A stretch of 16,204 nucleotides of DNA from Bacillota bacterium (GTDB lineage Bacteria > Bacillota > Clostridia > Christensenellales > Aristaeellaceae). The notes under the pieces are model-generated. The model made no database searches. It saw only the letters and a list, made by a program, of their open reading frames with translations, and was not told the DNA's origin. Both the position numbers and the translations under genes were made by a program. Where the stretch lies: positions 1 through 16,204 of the forward strand of contig JAEZTD010000111.1 in assembly GCA_023443705.1 (NCBI GenBank). Reading direction: 5' to 3'. This document shows, in pieces, positions 6,399 to 14,155 of the stretch; within the stretch, counting starts at the first letter, position 1, and each line of letters begins with the position of its first letter.

Positions 6399-7625
6399 TT
6401 ATTTCTGCAGCTCCTGCAGTTCGTCCATCAGCTGCTGGGCGGTAAGGCCGCCGGACCACACCTTGGTCTGGTCCTCTTCCCACACCTGGCCGGGGGCTTC
6501 GCCTTCGGCGGCCTGGGCGACCAGCATGTTGTACCAGCTCTCCAGCATGATGTCGAACTTGGCGATGTCGTTGACGACCGGGTTCTCGGACACGATCGCG
6601 GAAACCGAGGGGATGGAGTCGAGCGTCTTGATCCACAGCGTCTGGCCTTCAAGGCTGGCGAAGTAGTTCGCGAACGCGATGGCGGCTTCCGGGTTCTTCG
6701 TGGTGGCGCTGATCGAGAAGCCGTTGGACGGGGTGCCCACGAACGGGACGACGCCGTCCGCCGTGGGGATCTGGAACGCGCCGTAGTTGAGGTCCGGGTT
6801 GTTCTTGGAGATGGTGGCGATGTTCCAGGTGCCGTCCACGGTCATGGCCGCTTCGCCCTTGGAGAACGCTAGGATCGCGCCGGAACCGTCAACGCCGGTG
6901 TAGCCCACGCCGAAGTAGCCCTTCTCGCCCCACTCGAGGATCTTGTCCTGGGCGGCGACGACGCGGGGATCGTTCATCGCGACGGTCTTGCCTTCCATGT
7001 ATTCCTTGATGTAGTCGATGTTCATGCCCGCGAGCACCGGTTCAAAGAAGAACAGGCCGCACCAGGGGTCACTGCCGCTGAAGGCGATCGGGATGATGCC
7101 CGCGTCGTTGATGGTCTGAAGCATCGCTTCGAATTCGTCAAAAGTCTTGGGGACGGAGAGACCGAGCTTTTCAAAGATGTCCTTGTTGTAGAACACCGCG
7201 CGGCCGCCGACTTCGGCGGTGGGGCTGGACCAGTAGCGGTCGTTGACCTTGGAGATCGTCAGCGTGGAATCACTGAACAGCGAAAGGTCCACCACGTCCG
7301 TCAGGTCCATGAGAAGGCCCTGCTCCACGTAGGCGGCCATGTTGGTGGTCAGTGTGCCGTTGGTCCAGAACAGGTCCGGCGCTTCACCGGCCTGGGTGGC
7401 CGTGGCGAGCAGGTTGTAGTACTGGTCGGACGTCTTGACCTGGAAATCGATCTCGACGTTCGGGTACTTTGCCTTGAAGCCCTCGATCACCGCTTTGCCC
7501 GCGCCCTCAAATTGGGAAGTGTGCTCCCAGATGACCAGCTTGCCGCCGACCTCGGCCATGGATACCGGCATGGAAACCAGAATCAAAAGGAGTGCGAAAG
7601 CAATTAACAGGAACGATCTCTTCAC
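6399..7625 (-). CDS. Extracellular sugar-binding protein of an ABC transporter (family 1 solute-binding protein)
   Basis: High-affinity receptor that delivers a sugar to the two downstream permeases. The 408 residues are typical for CUT1 binding proteins. The start is a GTG at 7625 with AGGAGGT about 8 nt before it; the frame runs 40 codons further up but without a ribosome binding site and through the promoter. Residues 1-24 form a clear signal peptide: KR, a long Leu/Ile/Ala core, then PVSMA before Glu25. There is no lipobox cysteine, so cleavage by signal peptidase I is predicted, unusual for a Gram-positive ABC receptor. The mature protein opens with GKLVIWEHTSQ and contains NLLATATQAGEAPDLFWTNG, characteristic of bacterial extracellular solute-binding protein family 1. 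It has its own promoter just upstream and a hairpin after its stop. The ligand is not determinable from sequence. Confidence 0.93.
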   Translation of the reverse strand: MKRSFLLIAFALLLILVSMPVSMAEVGGKLVIWEHTSQFEGAGKAVIEGFKAKYPNVEIDFQVKTSDQYYNLLATATQAGEAPDLFWTNGTLTTNMAAYVEQGLLMDLTDVVDLSLFSDSTLTISKVNDRYWSSPTAEVGGRAVFYNKDIFEKLGLSVPKTFDEFEAMLQTINDAGIIPIAFSGSDPWCGLFFFEPVLAGMNIDYIKEYMEGKTVAMNDPRVVAAQDKILEWGEKGYFGVGYTGVDGSGAILAFSKGEAAMTVDGTWNIATISKNNPDLNYGAFQIPTADGVVPFVGTPSNGFSISATTKNPEAAIAFANYFASLEGQTLWIKTLDSIPSVSAIVSENPVVNDIAKFDIMLESWYNMLVAQAAEGEAPGQVWEEDQTKVWSGGLTAQQLMDELQELQK

Positions 7626-7658
7626 GAGTGAATACCTCCTAATTTGTAGGTTAATCAC

Positions 7659-7687
7659 ATGATAACACAATCGGAAAAACGCAACAA
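7659..7687 (-). promoter_or_regulatory. Promoter of the binding-protein gene, with adjacent inverted repeat
   Basis: On the minus strand TTGTTG (7687-7682) is separated by 17 bp from TATCAT (7664-7659), which differs from TATAAT at one base. The -10 ends 33 nt before the GTG start. The weak -35 hexamer is what one expects of an activator-dependent promoter. Directly upstream, ATGTT (7687-7691) and AACAT (7699-7703) form an inverted repeat with a 7-bp spacer, a candidate regulator site. Confidence 0.6.
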
Positions 7688-7879
7688 TGTTAATAATCAA
7701 CATATTCATGCAAAAGTTCAGATGTGATTGCGCTGTTTTGTGCATTGCGTGGCAATCAAGCCGGCGAATGTGAAGACGGGCATGATGAAAAGGAATTATT
7801 GCCCTTCCGCCGTTTTGTGGAAAATGCTATAGTAAGGTTGTTTTGCGTGGCGCGGCCGGAGAGGATGCGGTTTCGCGCA

Positions 7880-8614
7880 TCACGGAACAAGCGACGTTTC
7901 CAGCGCGAAGCGGCCGGGCTGAACGCCGTAGTAACCCTTGAATGCGCGGGCAAAGCTGGAGACATCGGCGTACCCCACGCTGGAAGCCGCCTCGCTCACG
8001 GTGCCGCCGGCGCGGAGAAGACGCGCCGCTTCCTGAAGCCGCATGCGCAAAATGTACTGGTGGGGAGGCATGCCCATGTCTTCCTTAAAAAGCTTGATGA
8101 AATAGTGCGGGTGGTACGCGGTGAGCGCACTGAGCGTGCTGATCGACAGTTCTTCGCTCAGGTGCGACGAGATGTAGACCAGCGCGTCGGTCATGCGGCC
8201 GGATGGGCTGACAAAATGTGCGTTTCCGTCAAAGACCGTGTTGAAGGCGCCGGCAAGCACATGCACCAGGTCGCTCCGGCCTTCCTCGATGGCCCGGTAG
8301 ACGCATGTCAGAAAGCTTTCAAGGGCCGAATCCGGGCGGATGGGCATTTCGATCAGGCCGGATACGGCCCGCGGGAAGAAATCGATGTGCAGGTATGTGA
8401 CGCGAAAGTCCCGGTCGGAAAGCCGCCACGCGCGGTACGGCGCAGACGAAGGCAGCGCGTAGAGTGTATTGGGCCTCAGCGTGCAGCTTGTCTTGCTATC
8501 CCGGTACATGACGTCCGCTTCCTGAACATAGTAAACGCGGGAATGCCCGGTGGGCATGTGTTCGTCCAGTTGCCAGGTTAGCTCAGCGACCGTGTTGCCG
8601 TATTCCAAAAGCAT
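7880..8614 (-). CDS. AraC-family transcriptional regulator
   Basis: Predicted sugar-responsive transcription factor of 244 residues. About the first 130 residues look like a small cupin-type sensing domain. The C-terminal third is the double helix-turn-helix DNA-binding domain: helix-turn-helix one about residues 155-181 (ISTLSALTAYHPHYFIKLFK), helix-turn-helix two about 205-225 (TVSEAASSVGYADVSSFARA), then the signature FKGYYGVQPGRF (to residue 236). ATG 8614 follows AGAGGT at about 7 nt and a strong promoter. It lies upstream of the binding-protein and permease genes on the same strand and is divergent from the hydrolase operon, 89 bp away, so it is well placed to control both. No terminator is evident after its stop, so some transcription may continue into the transporter genes. 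Confidence 0.93.
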   Translation of the reverse strand: MLLEYGNTVAELTWQLDEHMPTGHSRVYYVQEADVMYRDSKTSCTLRPNTLYALPSSAPYRAWRLSDRDFRVTYLHIDFFPRAVSGLIEMPIRPDSALESFLTCVYRAIEEGRSDLVHVLAGAFNTVFDGNAHFVSPSGRMTDALVYISSHLSEELSISTLSALTAYHPHYFIKLFKEDMGMPPHQYILRMRLQEAARLLRAGGTVSEAASSVGYADVSSFARAFKGYYGVQPGRFALETSLVP

Positions 8615-8615
8615 T

Positions 8616-8645
8616 CCGACAACCTCTCTTTCGCTTGATTATACC
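8616..8645 (+). promoter_or_regulatory. Candidate weak promoter of the hydrolase operon
   Basis: On the plus strand CCGACA (8616-8621) and TATACC (8640-8645) are spaced by 18 bp, each with four of six consensus matches. It is the only -35/-10 pair I found between the regulator start and the UroD-like gene. Its -10 overlaps the -10 of the divergent regulator promoter, so the two would compete for RNA polymerase. The weak match fits activator dependence, but it could be chance. Confidence 0.28.
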
Positions 8646-8670
8646 ATATGGCGGGCCGGGAATCAAAGCG
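8632..8670. promoter_or_regulatory. Imperfect inverted repeat over the divergent regulator promoter, possible operator
   Basis: CGCTTGATT (8632-8640) and AATCAAAGCG (8661-8670) are inverted copies apart from one extra A, with the 8-bp palindrome CCATATGG (8644-8651) between them. The arms contain the -10 and -35 elements of the regulator promoter. It could be a binding site for the AraC protein or another repressor, or simply reflect the promoter hexamers themselves. Confidence 0.3.
8638..8666 (-). promoter_or_regulatory. Sigma-A-type promoter of the AraC-family gene
   Basis: On the minus strand TTGATT (8666-8661) is followed after exactly 17 bp by a perfect TATAAT (8643-8638). The -10 ends 23 nt before the regulator ATG, leaving a short leader with the ribosome binding site. 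Confidence 0.78.
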
Positions 8671-8703
8671 CATTTCTGCCAGCCAACCATGAACGGAGGC
8701 AGC

Positions 8704-9744
8704 ATGACAAACAGGGAGCGCTTTTTGCGAGCGCTGGACTTTCTGCGCGTTGACCGCCTGCCCATCCTCGAATGGGCCACCTGGTGGGATCTGACCGTGG
8801 CGCGTTGGAAGGCGGAGGGCCTGGGCGATGTTCCGGAGATCGAAGGGATGAACGCCGACGAAGCGCTGCGCGCACATCTGGGGCTGGACCTAATGATGCA
8901 GGAATGGATTCCTTTTCTCTCCCCGGAAACGCCCAAGCCCGCGGCCCATGGCGCGCCGATCGTTCGGAGCGTTGAAGACTATGAGCGCGTCCTGCCCACG
9001 CTGTACCCGAAGGATCAGCCCGATCCGAAGCGCATGCGGGATATGGCCAGGCGCAGCGCTTCCGGCGAGGCGGTCACCTGGCTGACGCTGGACGGCTTTT
9101 TCTGGGCGCCCCGGACGCTTCTGGGCATCGAACCCCACCTGTATGCGTTCTACGACGAGCCGGAACTGATCCACCGCATCTGCGAGGATCTGACGACCTA
9201 CTACATCCGCGTGCTGGACGCTGTGTTTTCGCATTTCACGCCGGATTTCATGACCTTTGCCGAGGACATGAGCTACAACCTGGGGCCGATGCTGTCCGAG
9301 GCGTTGTTTGATGAATTCCTGCTGCCCTACTACAAGCGGCTAGTGCCGGTGCTCAAGGCGCACGGGGTGCGGGTGTTCGTGGATACGGACGGCGACGTCA
9401 CGCAGATGGTGCCCTGGTTCGCGCGCGCGGGCGTCGAGGGTGTGCTGCCGCTCGAGCGGCAGGCCGGCGTCGACGCGTGCAAACTGCGCGCCGACCACCC
9501 CGGCCTTCTGATGCTGGGCCATTTTGACAAGATGTGCATGCCCAAAGGAGAACGAGCGATGCGGGCTGAATTTGAGCGGCTGCTTCCGGTCATGCGCTCA
9601 GGCGGCTTTATTCCGGGGGTTGACCATCAGACGCCGCCCTCGGTTTCGCTGGAAAACTACCGGACGTTCCTTGCGCTGTTCCGGGAATACGCAAACATTG
9701 CGGCAACCGGGATGGGCGCGGAAGGGGAGGAGAGCGTGCGATGA
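8704..9744 (+). CDS. Uroporphyrinogen decarboxylase (UroD)-superfamily protein
   Basis: A 346-residue TIM-barrel protein of the UroD superfamily, which includes heme-pathway decarboxylases and corrinoid methyltransferases of the MtaA/CmuA type; a role in heme synthesis is unlikely here. The N-terminus MTNRERFLRALDF with VDRLPI, the central FAEDMSYNLGPMLS (residues 185-198), FVDTDGDV (225-232) and the late PGVDHQTPPSVSLENY (304-319) are hallmarks of a branch often met in carbohydrate clusters. The histidine/cysteine zinc motif of MtaA-type enzymes is replaced by D227-T-D229-G, so cobalamin-thiol methyl transfer is not supported. I chose ATG 8704, with GGAGG 4 nt before it, over ATG 8689 and 8635, because conserved sequence begins there. 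The stop overlaps the alpha-mannosidase start by 4 nt (ATGA), implying translational coupling. The specific function is unknown. Confidence 0.85.
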   Translation: MTNRERFLRALDFLRVDRLPILEWATWWDLTVARWKAEGLGDVPEIEGMNADEALRAHLGLDLMMQEWIPFLSPETPKPAAHGAPIVRSVEDYERVLPTLYPKDQPDPKRMRDMARRSASGEAVTWLTLDGFFWAPRTLLGIEPHLYAFYDEPELIHRICEDLTTYYIRVLDAVFSHFTPDFMTFAEDMSYNLGPMLSEALFDEFLLPYYKRLVPVLKAHGVRVFVDTDGDVTQMVPWFARAGVEGVLPLERQAGVDACKLRADHPGLLMLGHFDKMCMPKGERAMRAEFERLLPVMRSGGFIPGVDHQTPPSVSLENYRTFLALFREYANIAATGMGAEGEESVR

Positions 9745-12700
9745 TCATGAATCTATTGGAACAGCGCGTGGAAAAGATGCTGGGAGAGCTTGCGGGCTTC
9801 AGGGTGGCCCGGAAAACCCCCGTCGAGCGCATTGAAACCGCGCCCAGGGACGGCGCGTGGCGGGCGTTTGAAAATGGCGGGCAGTGGGGCGTTCCCGAGC
9901 CCTGGCAGGATTTCCGTTTTGAAGTCATGGTGCCGGAGGATTTTTCCGGGCGCGTGCTGCTCCGCGCGGTCACCGGACGGGAAGGGCTTTGGGACGCGAC
10001 AAATCCCCAGTTCGAGGCGCGGGTGGACGGGCGAATCGAACAGGCGCTGGACGTGAACCACACCGCCGTGGAACTGGGCATGGCGGAGGCGGTGCGCGGC
10101 AGGCGTTTTTCCGTCGTTCTGAACGGGTATTGCCCGCCGCTCTCAGAGGGCGAGAGGGCGCCGAACCTGACGCTGACATTGGAAGATGAGGATGTGGAGA
10201 CAGCCCAGTTGTATTACGACCTGTCGGTGCCCTATCAGGGCTGCGATCTCTTGCCCAAGGGCGAGCGCGACCGGGAGGCGACGCTGGAGATCCTGTCCCG
10301 CGCGATCGACAGGCTCGACCTGCGCTATCCGCACAGCCCGGACTACGTCCGGTCGGTGGCGGCGGCACGCGAATACCTGCGGCACGCGTACTATGAGAAG
10401 CGCCGGGCCGTCCCCCCCGCGGCCGTTGCCGAATGCGTCGGCCACACGCACATCGACGTGGCGTGGCTCTGGGATCTGGAACAGACCCGGCACAAGGCGG
10501 TCCGTTCGTTCTCCACGGTTCTGAAGCTGATGGAAAAGTACCCGGAATACAAGTTCATGTCCAGCCAGGCGGTACTGTACCAGATGGTCAAGGAGGACGA
10601 ACCCGAGCTGTACGGCCGGATCAAAGAGGCCGTCGCGCGCGGCCGCTGGGAACCCGAGGGTGGCATGTGGCTGGAGGCGGACTGCAACGTCACCTCCGGC
10701 GAATCGCTGGCGCGCCAGTTCCTCTACGGGCAGATGTTCTTTCAGCAGGAATTCGGGAAGCGCTCGCGCATCCTGTGGCTGCCGGATGTGTTCGGCTACT
10801 CCGCGGCGCTTCCGCAGCTGATGAAGCTTTCCGGCATCGACTATTTTATGACCACCAAGCTCAGCTGGTCGGAGTTCAACCTGACCCCCTGCGACACCTT
10901 TCTTTGGAAGGGCATCGACGGCAGCTCGGTGCTGACTCATTTTTCGCCCTCCCGCGAAGCGGACTACAGCCGTCAGAACAGCGACGACAACACGGACCAC
11001 GGCCTCCCGCACTACACCACCTACAACGCGCTCCTCCGGCCCAGCCAGATCGCCGGCGGCTGGCAGCGCTTTCAGCAGAAGGATCTGGATGACCGCTACC
11101 TCGTCAGCTACGGCTACGGCGACGGCGGCGGCGGGCCGACCGAGTGGATGCTGGAGAACGGCCGGCGCATGGGCGTGCCCGCGCCCGGAACGCCCGCGGT
11201 TGCGCAGACCTTTGCGCTGGATTTCTTCCGGGCGCTCGAAAAGCGGGTGGCGGACGATCCGCGCCTTCCCCGGTGGTCGGGCGAATTGTATCTGGAATAC
11301 CACCGCGGCACGCTGACGTCGATGGGCCGCAACAAGCGCTTCAACCGAAAGATTGAATTCAAGCTGCGAGAAGTGGAGCTCTTGCGGACCATCGCCCGGG
11401 CAAAGGTCGGCCTTGCGTACCCGAGCGAGGCGCTGGACGCCCTCTGGCGCGATGTCCTGACCCTGCAGTTTCACGACATCCTGCCCGGCACCTCCATTAA
11501 AAAGGTGTACGACGACTCGACGGCGACGTATGAAAGGGCATTCGAGGCGCTGGACGCGCTCTCCCGCGAGGCGGCGGACGCGCTCACAAGGCCCGCGGGC
11601 GGCGTGACGCTTGTGAACACGCTGTCCGAAATCCGGGACGACATCGCGCGCTTTGACGCGCCGGAAGGGGCGACCCATCTTCGGGACGAGAGCGGGTGGT
11701 TTTTCCCGATCCAGCGGACGGAGGACGGCTGCGCGGCTTTCGTCAAGGATCTCCCCGCCATGTCGGGCAGGTTCTTTGGCTTCTCATCCGGCGGAGCGGA
11801 AAAGACGCGCGTGACCATCTCCCGGGAGGGCTTCGATACGCCCTTCTTTGCCGGAAAGTTTGATTCCGCCATGCGCATCACGAGCCTCGTCATGAAGGCT
11901 GCGGGCCGCGAGGTGTGCCGCCCGGGCGAAGCGCTTAACCGCCTGGTGTGCTATGAGGACAAGCCCCTGAAGTTCGACGCGTGGGAGGTCAGCATCTACC
12001 ACCCGAGAAAGTTCTGGGAGGTGGACGAGCTTCTGTCGGCGGATGTCGTCGAATGCGGCCCGGTGCGCGCCACGCTCCGCGTGGTCTGGCGCTACCAAAT
12101 GTCGACCATCCGGCAGGACATCCGCGTCTACGCGGACATCGGCCGCATCGACTTTGACACCACGGCGGACTGGCACGAGTCCCATACCCTGCTCAAGGCG
12201 CACTTCCCGGTGGACGTTTTCTACAACGAGGCGACCTATGACATCCAGTTCGGCAACATCAAGCGCCCCACCCACAAAAACACCAGCTGGGACGTGGCGC
12301 GCTTCGAGGTGGCCGCGCACAAATGGGCGGACGTTTCGGAAGACGGCTTCGGCGTGTCCATTCTCAACGATTGCAAGTACGGACACTCGGCGGACGAACG
12401 CTCGGTGGCGCTGACCCTTCTGCGCTGCGCGGTCCACCCCAACCCCGAGGCCGACAAGGAAGTTCACCGTTTCACCTATTCGCTCTACCCGCACGAGGGC
12501 GGCTGGCGCGACGCGGATACGCCTTCCATGGCGTACCGCCTGAACGAGCCGGTCAAGGCCATCCCCGGGGACGCCGCCTTCGGGCCGTTCGCCGCGGTGA
12601 ACGCGCCCAACGTCGTGATCGAGGCGGTCAAAAACGCCGAGGATGGAAACGGCGTCATCCTGCGCGCCTACGAGTGCTACGGTCGCAGGACGAAGGCCCT

Positions 12701-12848
12701 TCTGACCCTTGATGCGCCGGTCCTGGAGGCGAAAAAGGTCAACATCCTCGAGGAGACCATCGGGGAAGCGCCGTTTGGCGGGCGCGTCGTCGAGCTGCAC
12801 ATGCGTCCCTACGAGATTACGACCATCCGCGTTCTCACACAAAAATAA
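9741..12848 (+). CDS. Alpha-mannosidase, glycoside hydrolase family 38
   Basis: Retaining, zinc-dependent exo-alpha-mannosidase of 1035 residues that releases mannose from alpha-mannosides. With no signal peptide it should be cytoplasmic. An N-terminal beta-rich region (about 1-200) precedes the GH38 catalytic domain, which starts at GHTHIDVAWLWD (234-245); H237 and D239 are the expected zinc ligands. D349 in WLPDVFGYS is the expected nucleophile. The middle helical domain has EYHRGTLTSMGRNKRFNRK, and H578 in QFHDILPGTSI fits the remaining zinc ligand. A long C-terminal beta-sandwich region completes the enzyme, so all key residues are present. It starts at ATG 9741, overlapping the stop of the UroD-like gene, with GGGGAGG about 10 nt before; ATG 9747 is an alternative. 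The second UroD-like gene follows after 30 nt. The linkage it cuts, and whether the natural substrate is a plant, fungal or host glycan, cannot be told. Confidence 0.95.
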   Translation: MIMNLLEQRVEKMLGELAGFRVARKTPVERIETAPRDGAWRAFENGGQWGVPEPWQDFRFEVMVPEDFSGRVLLRAVTGREGLWDATNPQFEARVDGRIEQALDVNHTAVELGMAEAVRGRRFSVVLNGYCPPLSEGERAPNLTLTLEDEDVETAQLYYDLSVPYQGCDLLPKGERDREATLEILSRAIDRLDLRYPHSPDYVRSVAAAREYLRHAYYEKRRAVPPAAVAECVGHTHIDVAWLWDLEQTRHKAVRSFSTVLKLMEKYPEYKFMSSQAVLYQMVKEDEPELYGRIKEAVARGRWEPEGGMWLEADCNVTSGESLARQFLYGQMFFQQEFGKRSRILWLPDVFGYSAALPQLMKLSGIDYFMTTKLSWSEFNLTPCDTFLWKGIDGSSVLTHFSPSREADYSRQNSDDNTDHGLPHYTTYNALLRPSQIAGGWQRFQQKDLDDRYLVSYGYGDGGGGPTEWMLENGRRMGVPAPGTPAVAQTFALDFFRALEKRVADDPRLPRWSGELYLEYHRGTLTSMGRNKRFNRKIEFKLREVELLRTIARAKVGLAYPSEALDALWRDVLTLQFHDILPGTSIKKVYDDSTATYERAFEALDALSREAADALTRPAGGVTLVNTLSEIRDDIARFDAPEGATHLRDESGWFFPIQRTEDGCAAFVKDLPAMSGRFFGFSSGGAEKTRVTISREGFDTPFFAGKFDSAMRITSLVMKAAGREVCRPGEALNRLVCYEDKPLKFDAWEVSIYHPRKFWEVDELLSADVVECGPVRATLRVVWRYQMSTIRQDIRVYADIGRIDFDTTADWHESHTLLKAHFPVDVFYNEATYDIQFGNIKRPTHKNTSWDVARFEVAAHKWADVSEDGFGVSILNDCKYGHSADERSVALTLLRCAVHPNPEADKEVHRFTYSLYPHEGGWRDADTPSMAYRLNEPVKAIPGDAAFGPFAAVNAPNVVIEAVKNAEDGNGVILRAYECYGRRTKALLTLDAPVLEAKKVNILEETIGEAPFGGRVVELHMRPYEITTIRVLTQK

Positions 12849-12878
12849 ACGCCTGGGAGCGTAAAACGGAGGCTTGCC

Positions 12879-14120
12879 ATGCTTAGCCGAGAAGAAATCG
12901 AAACCATCCGGTCGCTGGCCCGCGAGTACGCGCGCATCGCGCTTCAACCGGAGCAGGACGAAAAGAAAAAAATCTGGATTGCCCACAACGACCTCGAAAC
13001 CAATACGAGGCCGCTGGTGCTGATCGACCAGGTCTGCTGGAGCGAGATGGATGTGGACGGCGCTTTGGAACCGAGGGTTTCCGACCCGTACTGGCGCGAG
13101 GTGGAGCTGTGGCTTCGGCAGGCGGTCTACCAGTGGGCGCACATGCCGGTGGACCGGGTGTACGACCCCTATGTGGCGCTGCCCGCGCCGATACGCAGCA
13201 CCGGCTGGGGCATCGACGCCGATTCGGACATTCTCAGGCTTCAGAAATCCAGCGAGGTGGCCAGCCGTCACTACAAAAACCAGATCAACGAGGAAGAGGA
13301 TCTGGAGCGCATCCATACGCCCATTCTTCGGCTGGATCAGGAGGCGCTCGCAGCCATCCGCGAGACCGCGGGCGAGGTGTTTGACGGGATCATCCCCTGG
13401 AAGCTGGCGGGCGTCACGATGCACCTTGGCCTGTGGGACGTGATCAGCTCGTGGATGGGCGTGGAGAGCTGCTACTATGAGATCGTCGACCGCCCGGAGA
13501 TGATGCACGCGCTGATGGAGAAATTGACCGCCGGCGTATTGAGTCAGGTCGCCCAGCTCAATGAGATGGGGCTTTTTGACATCGACTCGCACCTCTGCCA
13601 CTGCTCCCACACCCATTCAAACCGCCTGCCCGGGGCCAATTGCGACCGGGACAGGCCCAAGTCAAAGGACGCGTGGGCGTTCGGCCTCGCGCAGCTGTTT
13701 ACCGCCGCGTCGCCCGCCGCGACCCGGGAATTTGAGGCGGCGTACATGAAGCGCATCTTCCCGATGTTCGGCGCGATCTACTACGGCTGCTGCGAGCGGC
13801 TTGACGACCGGCTGGACATCGTGGGCGCTCTGCCTAATGTGCGCAAGATCTCCTGCAGCCCGTGGAGTGACCGCGAGCGCTTTGCGGAGCGCCTGCCCGA
13901 CGGCATCATCATGAGCAACAAGCCCAGTCCGGCCCTCCTCGCGACCGATTCCTTCAACGAGGACGCGGCGCGGTCGGACATAAGCAGAACCATCGCCGCG
14001 GCGCGGCGCCATAACCGCCCGCTGGAGATGATCCTGAAGGACATCTCGACGGTTCGGAAGGACCCGAAGCGGCTCTGGCGATGGGCCGAGATTGCCATGG
14101 AAGAGGTCAATCGGGTATAA
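12879..14120 (+). CDS. Second, divergent UroD-superfamily protein of unknown function
   Basis: A 413-residue protein that I place in the UroD/methionine-synthase-like TIM-barrel superfamily, in a subfamily of uncharacterised proteins seen in bacterial carbohydrate clusters. Diagnostic segments are YYGCCE (301-306), SCSPWSD (325-331), SNKPSPALLATDS (about 347-359) and MILKDISTVRKDPKRLWRWAEIAME near the end, with IPWKL and LWDVISSW earlier. The paired C304-C305 plus C326 could hold a metal or cofactor. A His/Cys-dense stretch, HLCHCSHTH (238-246), is a further possible metal site. It is hardly similar to the first UroD-like protein in this operon. ATG 12879 follows GGAGG at 6 nt. It lies 30 nt after the alpha-mannosidase, and its TAA touches an ATG of the next frame. 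No signal peptide, so cytoplasmic. Reaction unknown; methyl transfer, decarboxylation or sugar-linked chemistry are all guesses. Confidence 0.82.
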   Translation: MLSREEIETIRSLAREYARIALQPEQDEKKKIWIAHNDLETNTRPLVLIDQVCWSEMDVDGALEPRVSDPYWREVELWLRQAVYQWAHMPVDRVYDPYVALPAPIRSTGWGIDADSDILRLQKSSEVASRHYKNQINEEEDLERIHTPILRLDQEALAAIRETAGEVFDGIIPWKLAGVTMHLGLWDVISSWMGVESCYYEIVDRPEMMHALMEKLTAGVLSQVAQLNEMGLFDIDSHLCHCSHTHSNRLPGANCDRDRPKSKDAWAFGLAQLFTAASPAATREFEAAYMKRIFPMFGAIYYGCCERLDDRLDIVGALPNVRKISCSPWSDRERFAERLPDGIIMSNKPSPALLATDSFNEDAARSDISRTIAAARRHNRPLEMILKDISTVRKDPKRLWRWAEIAMEEVNRV

Positions 14121-14155
14121 TGCTCGAGGGAATTGAAACGCTGGGAGGGCAGGCC

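Noticed and set aside
7720..7760. Catabolite-repression (cre) site near the receptor promoter
   Set aside because: The sequence around TGATTGCG fails the conserved positions of the cre consensus, so there is no real support.
10143..13616. Long open frames on the minus strand opposite the alpha-mannosidase and second UroD-like gene (10143-11678 and 11784-13616)
   Set aside because: They mirror well-recognised plus-strand genes in a GC-rich sequence where stops are rare. Their translations are Arg/His/Val-rich and low in recognisable motifs, and they have no convincing ribosome binding sites.
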